Source: Halococcoides cellulosivorans
Lineage (GTDB): Archaea > Halobacteriota > Halobacteria > Halobacteriales > Haloarculaceae
DNA length: 64,000 nucleotides
Assembly (NCBI RefSeq): GCF_003058365.1
Contig: NZ_CP028858.1
Coordinates: forward strand, 2,654,836 to 2,718,835
Direction: 5' to 3'
Part shown: one piece after another, positions 24,741-33,504 of the stretch
How the letters are laid out: every line of letters starts with the position of its first letter
How positions within the stretch are numbered: position 1 is the first letter of the stretch
Made by a program: the position numbers and the translations under genes
The notes under the pieces: model-generated
What the model saw: only the letters and a program-made list of their open reading frames with translations
Database searches by the model: none
Told to the model about the DNA's origin: nothing

Positions 24741-27440
24741 ATGACCGAGGCCGATGGCATCGTCGGCGAGTTCCTCGCGCTGGCCGAGGAGGCCGACGCA
24801 GACGTACTCACGATGCAGGTGGGCGATTTCTACGAGTTCTTCGACGATCACGCCGAGCGGGTGGCCGAGGAGTTGGATCTGACGGTCTCACAGAAGTCCT
24901 CGCACGGATCGTCGTTCCCGATGGCGGGCGTTCCCGTCGCGGAACTCACCCCGTATCTCCGCGCGCTCGTCGAGCGGGGCTATCGGGTCGCCGTCGCCGA
25001 GCAGTACGAGACCGAAGACGGTCACGCCCGCGAGATCGATCGGATCGTCACGCCCGGAACGCTGCTCGCGACGCCCGACGAGCGCTCGCGCTATCTCGGG
25101 GCGATCGTCGACGGCGAGGAGTGTGGGATCGCACTCGCGGACGTCACCACCGGCCGGTTTCACGTGACGAGCGCCGAGGACCCGGCGACGGCGATCGGCG
25201 AACTCTCGCGGTTCGACCCCGTCGAAGTGCTGCCCGGGCCAGATCTCCGCGGCGAGGACGGCGCGCTCGAACGGATCCGCGCGGAGACCGACGGGCGGGC
25301 GACGCTGTTCGACACCGAGGCGTTCGCGCCCGGGCGCGCGAAAGCACGCCTGCGCGAGCAGTTCGGAGATGGGGCCCTGGACAGCGTCGGCCTCACGAGT
25401 GCGGCGACGATCCAGGCCGCCGGGGCCGTCCTCGCGTACGTCGAGGCCTCGGGCCAGGGCGTCCTCGCCTCGATCACCCGGATCGAACCCTACGGCGCGA
25501 GCGAACACGTCGACCTCGACGCGACCACCCAGCGCAATCTGGAGTTGACGGACACGATGGACGGCGAGTCGACGGGGACCGTCCTCGCGACGCTCGATCA
25601 CACCGTCACCGCGGCGGGGCGGCGCTGTCTGCGCGAGTGGCTCTGTCGGCCACGCCAGGATCGCGCCGAGTTGGAGCGGCGCCAGGACGGGGTCAGCGCG
25701 CTCGCGAACGCGGCGATGGCTCGCGAGGCGATCAGCGACGAACTCGACGGGACCTACGATCTGGCGCGGCTGGCGAGTCTCGCCGTCTCGGGGACGGCCG
25801 ACCCACGCGATCTGGACGCGGTCCGCGAGACGCTTCGCGTGCTCGACCCGCTCGCGGAGATCTGTGAACGCCACGCGATCGACGACTCACCGATCGCCCG
25901 ATTGCTCGACGCGGGCGATAGCGAGACGGTCGCGACGCTCCGTGCGGAACTCGACCGGGCGCTCGTCTCGGATCCGCCGGGGACGATCACCGAGGGCGGC
26001 ATCATCGCCCGCGGGTACGACGAGTCGCTGGATGCGATCGTCGCGGATCACGAGGCCGCTCTGGAGTGGATCGAGACCCTGCCCGAGCGCGAACAAGAGC
26101 GCACGGGGATCACCCACCTCTCGGTCGATCGGAACACCACCGACGGCTACTACATCCAGGTGGGCAACAGCGAGGCGAGCGACGTTCCCGACGACTATCG
26201 ACAGATCAAGTCGCTCAAGAACAGCGAGCGGTTCACCACCGACGCCCTCGACGAACGCGAACGCGAGATCCTCCGCCTGGAAGAACAGCGCCACGAGCGC
26301 GAGCGGGAACTGTTCGAGGCCGTCCGCGAACAGGTCGCCGCCGCCTCGGAGGTGCTGCAATCAGTCGGGCGCGCGCTCGCGGAAATCGACTGTCTGGCGA
26401 GTCTGGCGACCCACGCCGTGCGCAACGACTGGGTCCGACCGGAGCTGGTCGACGGGAGCGAGAGGGGCGATGGGAGCGAAAGCGGCGGGAGGAGCGAGGG
26501 GAGCGACGGCGACGGGGAGAGTGGCGACGACCTGTCGATCGACGCCGGTCGACACCCCGTCGTCGAGCAGACGACGGAGTTCGTCCCCAACGACTGCCGC
26601 CTGGGGGCAGATCGCCGAATGTTGATCGTGACGGGCCCGAACATGAGCGGGAAATCGACGTACATGCGCCAGACCGCGCTGATCGTCCTGCTCGCCCAGA
26701 TCGGGTCGTTCGTCCCCGCCGACGCGGCACGGGTCCCGCTGGTCGACGGTATCTACACGCGCGTCGGCGCGCTCGACGAACTCGCGGAGGGCCGCTCGAC
26801 GTTCATGGTCGAGATGCAAGAACTCGCGCGCATCCTCCACGCCGCGAGTGCGGACTCGCTGGTGATCCTCGACGAAGTCGGCCGCGGCACGGCAACCTAC
26901 GACGGCATCTCGATCGCGTGGGCCGCGACCGAGTACCTGCACAACGAGACGCGCGCGAAGACGCTCTTTGCGACCCATTACCACGAACTCACGGGGCTGG
27001 GCGATCGCCTGCCCGGCGTCGCGAACGTCCACGTCGCCGCCGAGGAGCGCGACGGGTCGGTGACCTTCCTTCGGCAGGTTCGGGAGGGCGCGACCTCGCG
27101 ATCGTACGGCGTCCACGTCGCGGATCTGGCGGGCGTGCCCGACCCCGTCGTGGATCGCTCCCGGGACGTCCTGGAGAAGTTGCGCGCGGAGAAGGCCGTC
27201 GAGGTCCGCGGCGGCGGGTCGAGTGACACCACCCAGGCCGTCTTCGATCTCTCCTCGGGGACCTTCGGCGGGTCGGCGTCGGCTGACGGCGGCCGCGAAC
27301 CCGATCGGATCGCCGACCGGTTCGGGGCGGACGCCGAGCGCGTGCTGGAGGCCCTGGAATCGGTGGACGTCGATTCGACGCCGCCGGTCGAACTGCTCGC
27401 GCAGGTCCAGGCGTGGCAAGAGCGGATCGACGGCGAATAG
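24741..27440 (+). CDS. mutS: DNA mismatch repair protein MutS
   Basis: An 899-aa MutS of the mismatch-recognition type: the GDFYEFF motif (28-34) carries the Phe-x-Glu that inserts at mismatches. The Walker A is GPNMSGKST (about 631-639), the Walker B LVILDEVGRG (about 706-715), and the ATH motif FATHYHEL follows. A roughly 35-residue Gly/Ser/Asp/Glu linker precedes the ATPase domain. Start at ATG 24741. The 3' end, encoding LAQVQAWQERIDGE, is duplicated at 29266-29307 beyond two foreign genes. Confidence 0.92.
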   Translation: MTEADGIVGEFLALAEEADADVLTMQVGDFYEFFDDHAERVAEELDLTVSQKSSHGSSFPMAGVPVAELTPYLRALVERGYRVAVAEQYETEDGHAREIDRIVTPGTLLATPDERSRYLGAIVDGEECGIALADVTTGRFHVTSAEDPATAIGELSRFDPVEVLPGPDLRGEDGALERIRAETDGRATLFDTEAFAPGRAKARLREQFGDGALDSVGLTSAATIQAAGAVLAYVEASGQGVLASITRIEPYGASEHVDLDATTQRNLELTDTMDGESTGTVLATLDHTVTAAGRRCLREWLCRPRQDRAELERRQDGVSALANAAMAREAISDELDGTYDLARLASLAVSGTADPRDLDAVRETLRVLDPLAEICERHAIDDSPIARLLDAGDSETVATLRAELDRALVSDPPGTITEGGIIARGYDESLDAIVADHEAALEWIETLPEREQERTGITHLSVDRNTTDGYYIQVGNSEASDVPDDYRQIKSLKNSERFTTDALDEREREILRLEEQRHERERELFEAVREQVAAASEVLQSVGRALAEIDCLASLATHAVRNDWVRPELVDGSERGDGSESGGRSEGSDGDGESGDDLSIDAGRHPVVEQTTEFVPNDCRLGADRRMLIVTGPNMSGKSTYMRQTALIVLLAQIGSFVPADAARVPLVDGIYTRVGALDELAEGRSTFMVEMQELARILHAASADSLVILDEVGRGTATYDGISIAWAATEYLHNETRAKTLFATHYHELTGLGDRLPGVANVHVAAEERDGSVTFLRQVREGATSRSYGVHVADLAGVPDPVVDRSRDVLEKLRAEKAVEVRGGGSSDTTQAVFDLSSGTFGGSASADGGREPDRIADRFGADAERVLEALESVDVDSTPPVELLAQVQAWQERIDGE

Positions 27441-27472
27441 CGACAGCCGAGCGGTGAGGATACGAGGCAGAG

Positions 27473-27985
27473 TCAGTTGTTTCCGTCGAAACACGTGACC
27501 AGGTCGGGGCGTTCGATCGGCCCGGCGTACGAGACGCGGTCGTCGAGTCGAGGTGCAGCGGACGGGACGAGGTCGATCGAGACGACCCAGTAGTTGAGTT
27601 CGCCCCGAACCTCGTCGGGACGTTCGATCCGAATCAGTCCCTGAAACCCCGCTCGAACGTCGAGAACGTCCACGAAGCCGTCGACAGGGTCGGGAGTTCG
27701 CAACGCCCACATCGCGCAGGTGTCGAGTTCGGTCTGTTCGGCCACGAGTTCGGCCCCCGTCGGATCGAGCACGCGGGCCTCGACCGTCCGCGAGACGGTG
27801 GTCCGATTGAGGATCCGGATGCGAACGGCTGTGGAGTCTTCACACGGTCCGGATCCGACGGGTCGCGGTGGACCGGTGTCGTTCTCGGCGTGGCGGCCCT
27901 CGCAGTCGACCGCCGATTCAGTACACCCGGCGAGACCGCCGATCATGGACGAACTCGTGCCCAGGAGGAACGTTCGTCGGTTCAT
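27473..27985 (-). CDS. Tat lipoprotein of unknown function
   Basis: About 170 aa with MNRRTFLLGT and a lipobox LAGC, so probably exported by Tat and lipid-anchored. The mature domain has a PSVAR-like immunoglobulin pattern with three cysteines and is otherwise unknown. An alternative start at 28003 overlaps the stop of the protease gene (TGATG), indicating coupling. Together with the protease it forms the cargo inserted behind mutS. Confidence 0.65.
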   Translation of the reverse strand: MNRRTFLLGTSSSMIGGLAGCTESAVDCEGRHAENDTGPPRPVGSGPCEDSTAVRIRILNRTTVSRTVEARVLDPTGAELVAEQTELDTCAMWALRTPDPVDGFVDVLDVRAGFQGLIRIERPDEVRGELNYWVVSIDLVPSAAPRLDDRVSYAGPIERPDLVTCFDGNN

Positions 27986-28002
27986 CGTGGATTCGATTCG
28001 CA

Positions 28003-29190
28003 TCACCGTTTCGAGGGGTCGGAGTATAGTTTCATCGAATAGACCGCCGGCCCCACCGTGAAGGTACCTCTCACCCAGAAATCGTCGCTATAACAGACCC
28101 CTTTATTGGTCTTTGTTCCATTAGAACTCGCAGAAGTCATATACAACAGCCATGCCTCCCCCTCAATGACATCGTACGCTGGTCCACCAGAATCGCCACC
28201 TGCCGAATCCGCTTCGCCCTCAACCCCCTCACCTTTGTAATGTCTCCAATCGTCCTCATATGCCGTATTGAATCCACCGTAATCAGCTTTGTAATTTCTG
28301 ATTGCACCCTTCAAATCTCCGGTACTCGTCCCCATCTTCCGGTTTGTATCCCAGAGTTGTCCAGCACGATCCGATATCCCAAGTTTATTAATATACCCAG
28401 AGATCGATATCGAGTCAGATTCTCTTTTAATGTTATCCTCGAAATTGTCAATATTGTGTGATTCCCCAATATATGCGACATCTAGATCAGGGAAACTGTG
28501 TTCAACACGACCAATGTACTGGTCAGCATCGTAGACGGTATTTCCTGTATTGTCTTCCCATGCTTCCCCAACGACGTGGTTGGCGGTAACAAGATACCTC
28601 ACTCCGTTGTGAGTGAATGCAAAGCAGGATGTTCCCCATGAATCGTCTAGCGTTGATTGCTGAAGGACGCACCCTCCGCTTACGGTGTCGGTGCTAATAT
28701 TGTTATAACACGGATACATATCTCCGCCAATCAGACGGGGCCGTTCCTTTTGTGACACGGACTGTTTCGTAACCGGAACGCCCCGGTATATCGATGGGAG
28801 ATCGGTTTCAGGATCGAATCCAGCTTTTCGCGCCACCTCCGGATCTACTTTGACCTCATACTGGAACTTCTGTCGACCGTTCGATCCGCCAATCTTCTTG
28901 TCTGTATTAGTAATGCTTACCGCACAGACACCTGGTTTTGAGAGAAATTCCCCCTTGAATGAGTAGAGTTTCCGTTCTACGTTTTTTCGATGAGACAACC
29001 AAGAAGTATTCAGTTTCTTGCTCCCCCCTACCCGATGCTTTCCGTTGTTGACCCTAACTCGTGTAACACGTTTTCGAGCGCGGTGGAGAGTGCCCTTTCC
29101 AGTGATTGCTGTAACTGGGAGAGCACCCGCCACACCCATGAAAGTCCTGCGTGAAATGGTTCTTTTCCGATCGGGCTCTGAATTGGTCAT
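28003..29190 (-). CDS. Tat-exported chymotrypsin-like serine protease
   Basis: A protein of 395 aa with an N-terminal TISRRTFMGVAGAL Tat signal. A trypsin-fold triad is visible: His in VTANHVVG (about 204), Asp in DLDVAYI (about 235) and Ser in GGDSGGPAYD (about 333). It is therefore a secreted endopeptidase. Starts upstream at 29202 (ATG) or 29226 (TTG) are possible; a TATA-like TTATAA lies near 29250. The gene is markedly A+T-rich against its mutS neighbour, pointing to recent transfer. Confidence 0.75.
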   Translation of the reverse strand: MTNSEPDRKRTISRRTFMGVAGALPVTAITGKGTLHRARKRVTRVRVNNGKHRVGGSKKLNTSWLSHRKNVERKLYSFKGEFLSKPGVCAVSITNTDKKIGGSNGRQKFQYEVKVDPEVARKAGFDPETDLPSIYRGVPVTKQSVSQKERPRLIGGDMYPCYNNISTDTVSGGCVLQQSTLDDSWGTSCFAFTHNGVRYLVTANHVVGEAWEDNTGNTVYDADQYIGRVEHSFPDLDVAYIGESHNIDNFEDNIKRESDSISISGYINKLGISDRAGQLWDTNRKMGTSTGDLKGAIRNYKADYGGFNTAYEDDWRHYKGEGVEGEADSAGGDSGGPAYDVIEGEAWLLYMTSASSNGTKTNKGVCYSDDFWVRGTFTVGPAVYSMKLYSDPSKR

Positions 29191-29265
29191 CTCTTCAGGC
29201 ATACAATCTGTCTCGTTAATCCCCAAATTAAAAAAATATCTAAATATATCTTATAATTTGAGATT

Positions 29266-29307
29266 CTCGCGCAGGTCCAGGCGTTCCAAGAGCGTCTGGA
29301 CGGCGGG
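29266..29307 (+). repeat. Copy of the mutS 3' end
   Basis: The bases match 27396-27437 with few changes and read LAQVQAFQERLDGG in the mutS frame, against LAQVQAWQERIDGE in the intact gene. Substitutions are conservative, as between MutS proteins of two species. It has no stop at the expected place and runs into the next remnant. Confidence 0.8.
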
Positions 29308-29311
29308 CGAC

Positions 29312-29446
29312 TCACTCGACGCCCGTCTCGCGGAACCGCTCGATGTCGACGGGCACACCCTCGAACTCGCTGTTGGTCCCGACCACCGCCGTCGCGCGCA
29401 CAGTAGGCCGACCGAGCCAGGAGGAGTGCGCGGCCGACAACGTGGT
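29312..29446 (-). pseudogene. C-terminal remnant of an unidentified gene convergent to mutS
   Basis: On the minus strand a protein-like frame ends ...AVVGTNSEFEGVPVDIE..GVE with a stop at 29312-29314. It begins without a start and has core-type G+C. I infer the original 3' neighbour of mutS, broken by later insertion of the VapBC module. The upstream limit is approximate and the family is not recognised. Confidence 0.5.
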
Positions 29447-29511
29447 GATGAGTAATAGAGTCACCACACTATTTGGTGATCGAGTTCGTCAGTATTATCT
29501 GGTGTGAATAG

Positions 29512-29766
29512 ATGAGTCAGTCTGACGACGACGCATACGGCGAGGCCACGGTCAACGACCGCGGTCGGCTGACGATCCCGAAGACGCTCCGGAAAGACCT
29601 CCAGATCGACGCTGGCACGACGTTTCGAGTCGTTCGTGACGGAACCGACGTGCGACTCGTTCGAGAGTTGCCCGACCTGGAGACCCTCTCGACGGGCAAA
29701 TCCGACGAGGAGTGGGAGGGCGTCGCCTTCCGTGACGCTGGCGAGGCCACCTTCGGAGGGGAGTGA
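29512..29766 (+). CDS. vapB: AbrB-family antitoxin
   Basis: An 84-aa SpoVT/AbrB swapped-hairpin protein: TVNDRGRLTIPKTLRKDL near the N-terminus is the DNA-binding strand-helix pattern. The stop is directly followed by the toxin ATG, the usual antitoxin-first layout. The C-terminal half should wrap the PIN toxin. It likely represses its own promoter. Confidence 0.82.
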   Translation: MSQSDDDAYGEATVNDRGRLTIPKTLRKDLQIDAGTTFRVVRDGTDVRLVRELPDLETLSTGKSDEEWEGVAFRDAGEATFGGE

Positions 29767-30219
29767 ATGCGCGTCCTTCCCGACGTGAACGCACTCGCGA
29801 TCCAGCTCGTCGAGGACCACCCTGGCCATCCCTCCATCGCAGAGGCACTCGCACCGGCGCTCCGTGGACCCGACACCCTCGTCGTGTTCGGCTATCAGCC
29901 ACTCCGGGTGCAGTGGATTCTGGAGGATCTCGGAGTCTCGACGATCGACGCGCGCAATGCCGTCGGATCGCTCTTGCAGTATCCGATGGAGAACGCACCG
30001 ATCGACGCCCAGACCATCATGGACGCCTACGAGATCAGTAGCGAGTACGATCACGACGTCTACGACTGCTTTTATCTCGCACTCGCACGGCAAATCGACG
30101 CCGACCGGATCGTCACGACCGACCGCGATTTCGCGGCGCTGTGTGCCGACGGACGAGTCGAGTACCACAACCCGGTCCCCGAAGACGTCCTCACGTCCTT
30201 CGACACCGCTGGCGAGTGA
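29767..30219 (+). CDS. vapC: PIN-domain toxin
   Basis: A 150-aa PIN RNase. Acidic metal ligands are seen in LPDVNALA (Asp near 6), the Glu/Asp cluster around YDHDVYDCF (near 97-103) and TTDRDF (near 118-123). VapC toxins cleave tRNA or rRNA when freed from VapB. The stretch directly behind is non-coding. Confidence 0.8.
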   Translation: MRVLPDVNALAIQLVEDHPGHPSIAEALAPALRGPDTLVVFGYQPLRVQWILEDLGVSTIDARNAVGSLLQYPMENAPIDAQTIMDAYEISSEYDHDVYDCFYLALARQIDADRIVTTDRDFAALCADGRVEYHNPVPEDVLTSFDTAGE

Positions 30220-30492
30220 CGTGACGAGCGCGTCGTCCACCCCGATCGAACGTCTCCCAGCGAGTGCGCGCTCGGGTCGCGGCCCCGATCGGCTCCCGTC
30301 GCGGCGCCGACCGGGTCGACGAACGTCCAGATAGAGGCCCACGATCGATCGATTTCGCCACGTCCGACGACCTTATACAGATTATATTCTCACCTATTTT
30401 GTCCATATGTGTTCTGAGCGGTCGAAAAATGAGTTATTGTCAAGCCAACCCTTATTGGCTGTGATCCTCACGGTTCTCGCGTAGGAAGCACC
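30220..30492 (+). promoter_or_regulatory. Promoter region of the ammonium transport operon
   Basis: A TATA-like element TTATACAGATTATAT lies at about 30373-30387. AGCCAA at 30443-30448 is matched by TTGGCT at 30455-30460 (6-bp arms, 6-nt spacer), lying some 32 bp before the leader start, where it could be an operator or an mRNA hairpin. The first ~130 bp are G+C-rich with no gene. Confidence 0.5.
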
Positions 30493-30567
30493 ATGAACGA
30501 CCACTCGCGCAATGTAGATTCGACGTTCGAACAGTTCGAGAGCGTAATCAACGAGGACCACGCATGA
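30493..30567 (+). CDS. 24-aa leader peptide upstream of amt
   Basis: ATG at 30493 starts a 24-codon frame (begins MNDHSRNVDS, ends NEDHA) whose stop overlaps the amt start in ATGA. The peptide is acidic and hydrophilic with Glu, Gln, Asn and His. Overlap of this kind implies that translation of amt depends on the leader. Small proteins regulated by nitrogen are known to bind GlnK or Amt in some archaea, so a functional peptide is possible. Confidence 0.55.
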   Translation: MNDHSRNVDSTFEQFESVINEDHA

Positions 30568-31976
30568 CGGGGACTGTCATGCAGACCGACCCGGCGACGC
30601 TCGCAGAGGGGGTCAACCTGCTGTGGGTGCTGGTGGTGACCTTCCTGATCTTCTTCATGCACGCCGGGTTCGCGATGCTCGAAGCGGGCCAGGTCCGGGC
30701 GAAAAACGTCGCCAACCAGTTGACGAAGAACATGCTCACCTGGAGTGTGGGCGTGACGGTCTTCTTCCTGATCGGCGCCGGCATTTCGAGTCTGGCCGGC
30801 TGGCTCACCGCGGGCATGAGCGGTGAGGCCCCCGGTCTGCTCGCCACCTGGACGATGGGGTCGAGTGGCCTGGTCTCGTGGCTGTTCGGGGCGGTCTTCG
30901 CGATGACCGCCGCGACCATCGTCTCCGGGGCGGTCGCCGGCCGCGCCCGATTGCGGGCGTACGTCGGCTACACCATCCTGCTCGCCGCGGTGATCTACCC
31001 CGTCGTGGCCGGCCTCGTCTGGGGCGGCGGCCTGCTCGCTGGAAGCGGCCCGCTGGGGAACCTGCTCGGCGTCGGCTTCCACGACTTCGCGGGCGGGATG
31101 ATCGTCCACGGCATGGGCGGACTGGCGGGGCTGACCGCCGCCGCGGTGATCGGCGCACGCCTCGGCCGCTTCGAGAAGGGGAGTGTGAACGTCATTCCGG
31201 GCCACTCGATAACGTTCGCCGTGCTCGGGACGCTCATCCTCGCCTTTGGCTGGTACGGATTCAACGTCGGGACGGCCGCGACCGTGTTCGCACCCGGCAG
31301 TGATACGCTCGCACTCGGGGCCTTTGCCAACGTCGGAGCGGTCGCACTCGCGACGACGCTCGGCATGGCCGCCGGCGCGATGGGCGCTGGCGCGGCCGCC
31401 TGGTACAAGACCGGCAAGGTCGACACGCTGTACGTCGCCAACGGCATGCTCGCGGGCCTCGTCGGCGTGACGGCCATCGCGGACGCCATCGTCTGGCCCG
31501 GCGCGCTACTCGTCGGCTTCCTCGCGGGCGTCCAGTTGCCGATCGTCTTCGGGTTCGTCGAGAAACGCCTGCACATCGACGACGTCTGTGCAGTGTTCCC
31601 CGTCCACGGCTCGGCGGGCATCCTCGGCGCGCTCGCCTTCCCGTTCGTCGCGACGGAGTTCTGGAGTGGGGCGTCCGGCGTCGCCTGGCTCGCCAGTCAG
31701 TTCGCCGCCCAGGTGATCGGCGTCGGCGTCATCGCCGCCTGGACGGTCGGCGCGACCGCCGCGGTGTTCTACACGTTCAAACTCGCCGGGCAGGCGCGTG
31801 TCACGCCCGAACACGAACGTGAAGGCCTCGACAGTTCGGAACACGGCGTCGAGACCTACCCCGAGTTCGGCGTCGGAGACGAGGCCCCGATCATGGCCGA
31901 CGGCGGGATGGTGGCCTCCGAGCGCTCGCGGACCGCCGACGATAGTGTCGTCGAACACGGAGGTGACCACGAATGA
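30564..31976 (+). CDS. amt: Ammonium transporter
   Basis: A 470-aa Amt/Rh-family channel with about 11 membrane helices and the family motif [15 protein letters not shown] (about 171-185) and a [11 protein letters not shown] segment carrying the second pore His. It moves ammonium/ammonia across the membrane. A C-terminal soluble tail of some 60 acidic residues follows, longer than in bacteria. It overlaps glnK by 4 bp (ATGA), which is the normal partner. Confidence 0.92.
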   Translation: MTGTVMQTDPATLAEGVNLLWVLVVTFLIFFMHAGFAMLEAGQVRAKNVANQLTKNMLTWSVGVTVFFLIGAGISSLAGWLTAGMSGEAPGLLATWTMGSSGLVSWLFGAVFAMTAATIVSGAVAGRARLRAYVGYTILLAAVIYPVVAGLVWGGGLLAGSGPLGNLLGVGFHDFAGGMIVHGMGGLAGLTAAAVIGARLGRFEKGSVNVIPGHSITFAVLGTLILAFGWYGFNVGTAATVFAPGSDTLALGAFANVGAVALATTLGMAAGAMGAGAAAWYKTGKVDTLYVANGMLAGLVGVTAIADAIVWPGALLVGFLAGVQLPIVFGFVEKRLHIDDVCAVFPVHGSAGILGALAFPFVATEFWSGASGVAWLASQFAAQVIGVGVIAAWTVGATAAVFYTFKLAGQARVTPEHEREGLDSSEHGVETYPEFGVGDEAPIMADGGMVASERSRTADDSVVEHGGDHE

Positions 31977-32326
31977 CCGACGCTGACATCGAGATGGTCG
32001 TCGCGATGATTCGTCCGGACAAACTCGGCGCGGTCAAACAGGCGCTGGCGGAGGCGGGCGCGCCGTCGCTGACGGTAACCCAGGTCTCGGGCCGTGGTTC
32101 ACAGGCCGCGAAAAAGGGCCAGTGGCGCGGCGAGGAGTACGTCGTCGACTTACTCCAGAAGGTCAAAGTCGAGTGTGTCGTCGCCGACACCCCGACCGAC
32201 GACGTGGTCGAGGCGATCCGCGAGGCCGCCCACACCGGTGAGAAAGGCGACGGGAAGATCTTCGTCCTCCCGGTGTCGGACGCCATCCAGGTCCGCACGG
32301 GCGAGCGCGGCCCCGACGCGGTGTAA
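31973..32326 (+). CDS. glnK: PII nitrogen regulatory protein
   Basis: A 117-aa PII protein: start [21 protein letters not shown]-loop with Tyr 56 in GEEYVVDLL, and [12 protein letters not shown] followed by the B-loop [11 protein letters not shown]. GlnK trimers close the Amt channel in nitrogen sufficiency, signalled by 2-oxoglutarate and ATP. It sits between amt and an Lrp-type regulator in one operon. Confidence 0.95.
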   Translation: MTDADIEMVVAMIRPDKLGAVKQALAEAGAPSLTVTQVSGRGSQAAKKGQWRGEEYVVDLLQKVKVECVVADTPTDDVVEAIREAAHTGEKGDGKIFVLPVSDAIQVRTGERGPDAV

Positions 32327-32773
32327 ATGGTCGACGCGACCGACCGCCGATTGATCGACGCGATGCTCGCGGACGGTCGCGCCAGCCTGCGTGAGATCGG
32401 CGAACGGAGCGACGTCTCACCGACCACCGTCTCTGCGCGACTGGAGGGACTCGAAAGCGTGGTCGGGTCGGTCGTCCCGCTGATCGACTACGAACAGCTG
32501 GGCTACGAGACCGCGATCGTTCGCCTCCGGGTCGACGGGCCGTCCCGAGAGGGCGTGCTCGACCGTCTCGACGAGCGTCCCGAACTCACCTCCGTCTACG
32601 CGGTCACCGGCCCGACGGACGTGATCGCGATCGGGAGCTTCGAGAATCGGGAGGCGCTCGACGACACGCACCGGGAGATCCTCGCGCTCGACGGCGTTCG
32701 CGACGTCGAAGTCGCCGTCGTTCGGTCGGTCGCCGCGTCGTTCGAGCAGTTCCCGGTGGCCGATCGGGCCTAA
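32327..32773 (+). CDS. Lrp/AsnC-family transcriptional regulator
   Basis: A 148-aa protein with an N-terminal HTH (DRRLIDAMLADGRASLREIGERSDVSPTTV pattern within residues 5-35) and a RAM-type C-terminal effector domain. The ATG follows the glnK stop without a gap. It probably controls nitrogen or amino-acid genes, possibly this operon. No ligand can be assigned. Confidence 0.85.
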   Translation: MVDATDRRLIDAMLADGRASLREIGERSDVSPTTVSARLEGLESVVGSVVPLIDYEQLGYETAIVRLRVDGPSREGVLDRLDERPELTSVYAVTGPTDVIAIGSFENREALDDTHREILALDGVRDVEVAVVRSVAASFEQFPVADRA

Positions 32774-32835
32774 CGGAACGGACCGCTCGACCACGCGGTC
32801 GACGCTCTTTTGGGCGATCCGCGTGCCGTGTCGCC

Positions 32836-33477
32836 ATGGCCCAGTCGAGCTGGCGCGACGCGCTCGCAGTGGAGACCGACCGCCCCCGACTCGCTGGCGG
32901 CGCGCTGGCAGGCGCTGGACTCGTGCTCACGACCGGCATCACCGTGTCGGGCGCACTGTATCCCGACTACTCGATTCACGCCCAGACCATCAGTGCACTG
33001 GGCGGGCACGACGCGTCTGGGCAATTGGTCCAGCCTGCCGCGCTCGTCTTTACGCTGGCGCTGGCTCTCACTGGCGTGCTCCTGATCGTGGCGGGTGTGA
33101 CCGGGTGGCCGACGATCGATCGGCCCGTCGCGGGCGGACTCTGCCTGACCGGACTGGGCGTCCTCGGCGTCGGAGCGTTTCCCGAACACCTCGGCGCCCC
33201 GCACGCGATCAGCGCGCTCGTGGCCTTTGCGGGCGGCGGGGCGACGGCACTGGGCGCCGCCCGTGCGACGCGCGGTCCGATACGGTGGCTCTCGGCGCTC
33301 CTCGGGACGTGGGCGCTGGGCGCACTGGTGGCCTTTCTGGTGTTCTTTGGGGACACCCCACTCGGCGTCGGCGGCCTCGAACGGCTCATCTCGATTCCGA
33401 TCCAGGGCTGGGCAATGGTGTTCGGTGGGTGGCTGATCGGGGGAGCGGACAACCGATCGTCAGTCAAAACGCACTAA
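32836..33477 (+). CDS. DUF998-family membrane protein
   Basis: A 213-aa protein with six hydrophobic helices. Starts with a short charged segment and has ALYPDYSIHAQTISALGG near 41-58, typical of DUF998. The function of this family is unknown. It is 62 bp after the regulator gene. Confidence 0.8.
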   Translation: MAQSSWRDALAVETDRPRLAGGALAGAGLVLTTGITVSGALYPDYSIHAQTISALGGHDASGQLVQPAALVFTLALALTGVLLIVAGVTGWPTIDRPVAGGLCLTGLGVLGVGAFPEHLGAPHAISALVAFAGGGATALGAARATRGPIRWLSALLGTWALGALVAFLVFFGDTPLGVGGLERLISIPIQGWAMVFGGWLIGGADNRSSVKTH

Positions 33478-33504
33478 TTTTCGTCGTCCAAACACTGACG
33501 AAAT

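Noticed and set aside
26361-27710. 449-codon minus-strand frame across mutS
   Set aside because: Shadow of mutS with no domain.
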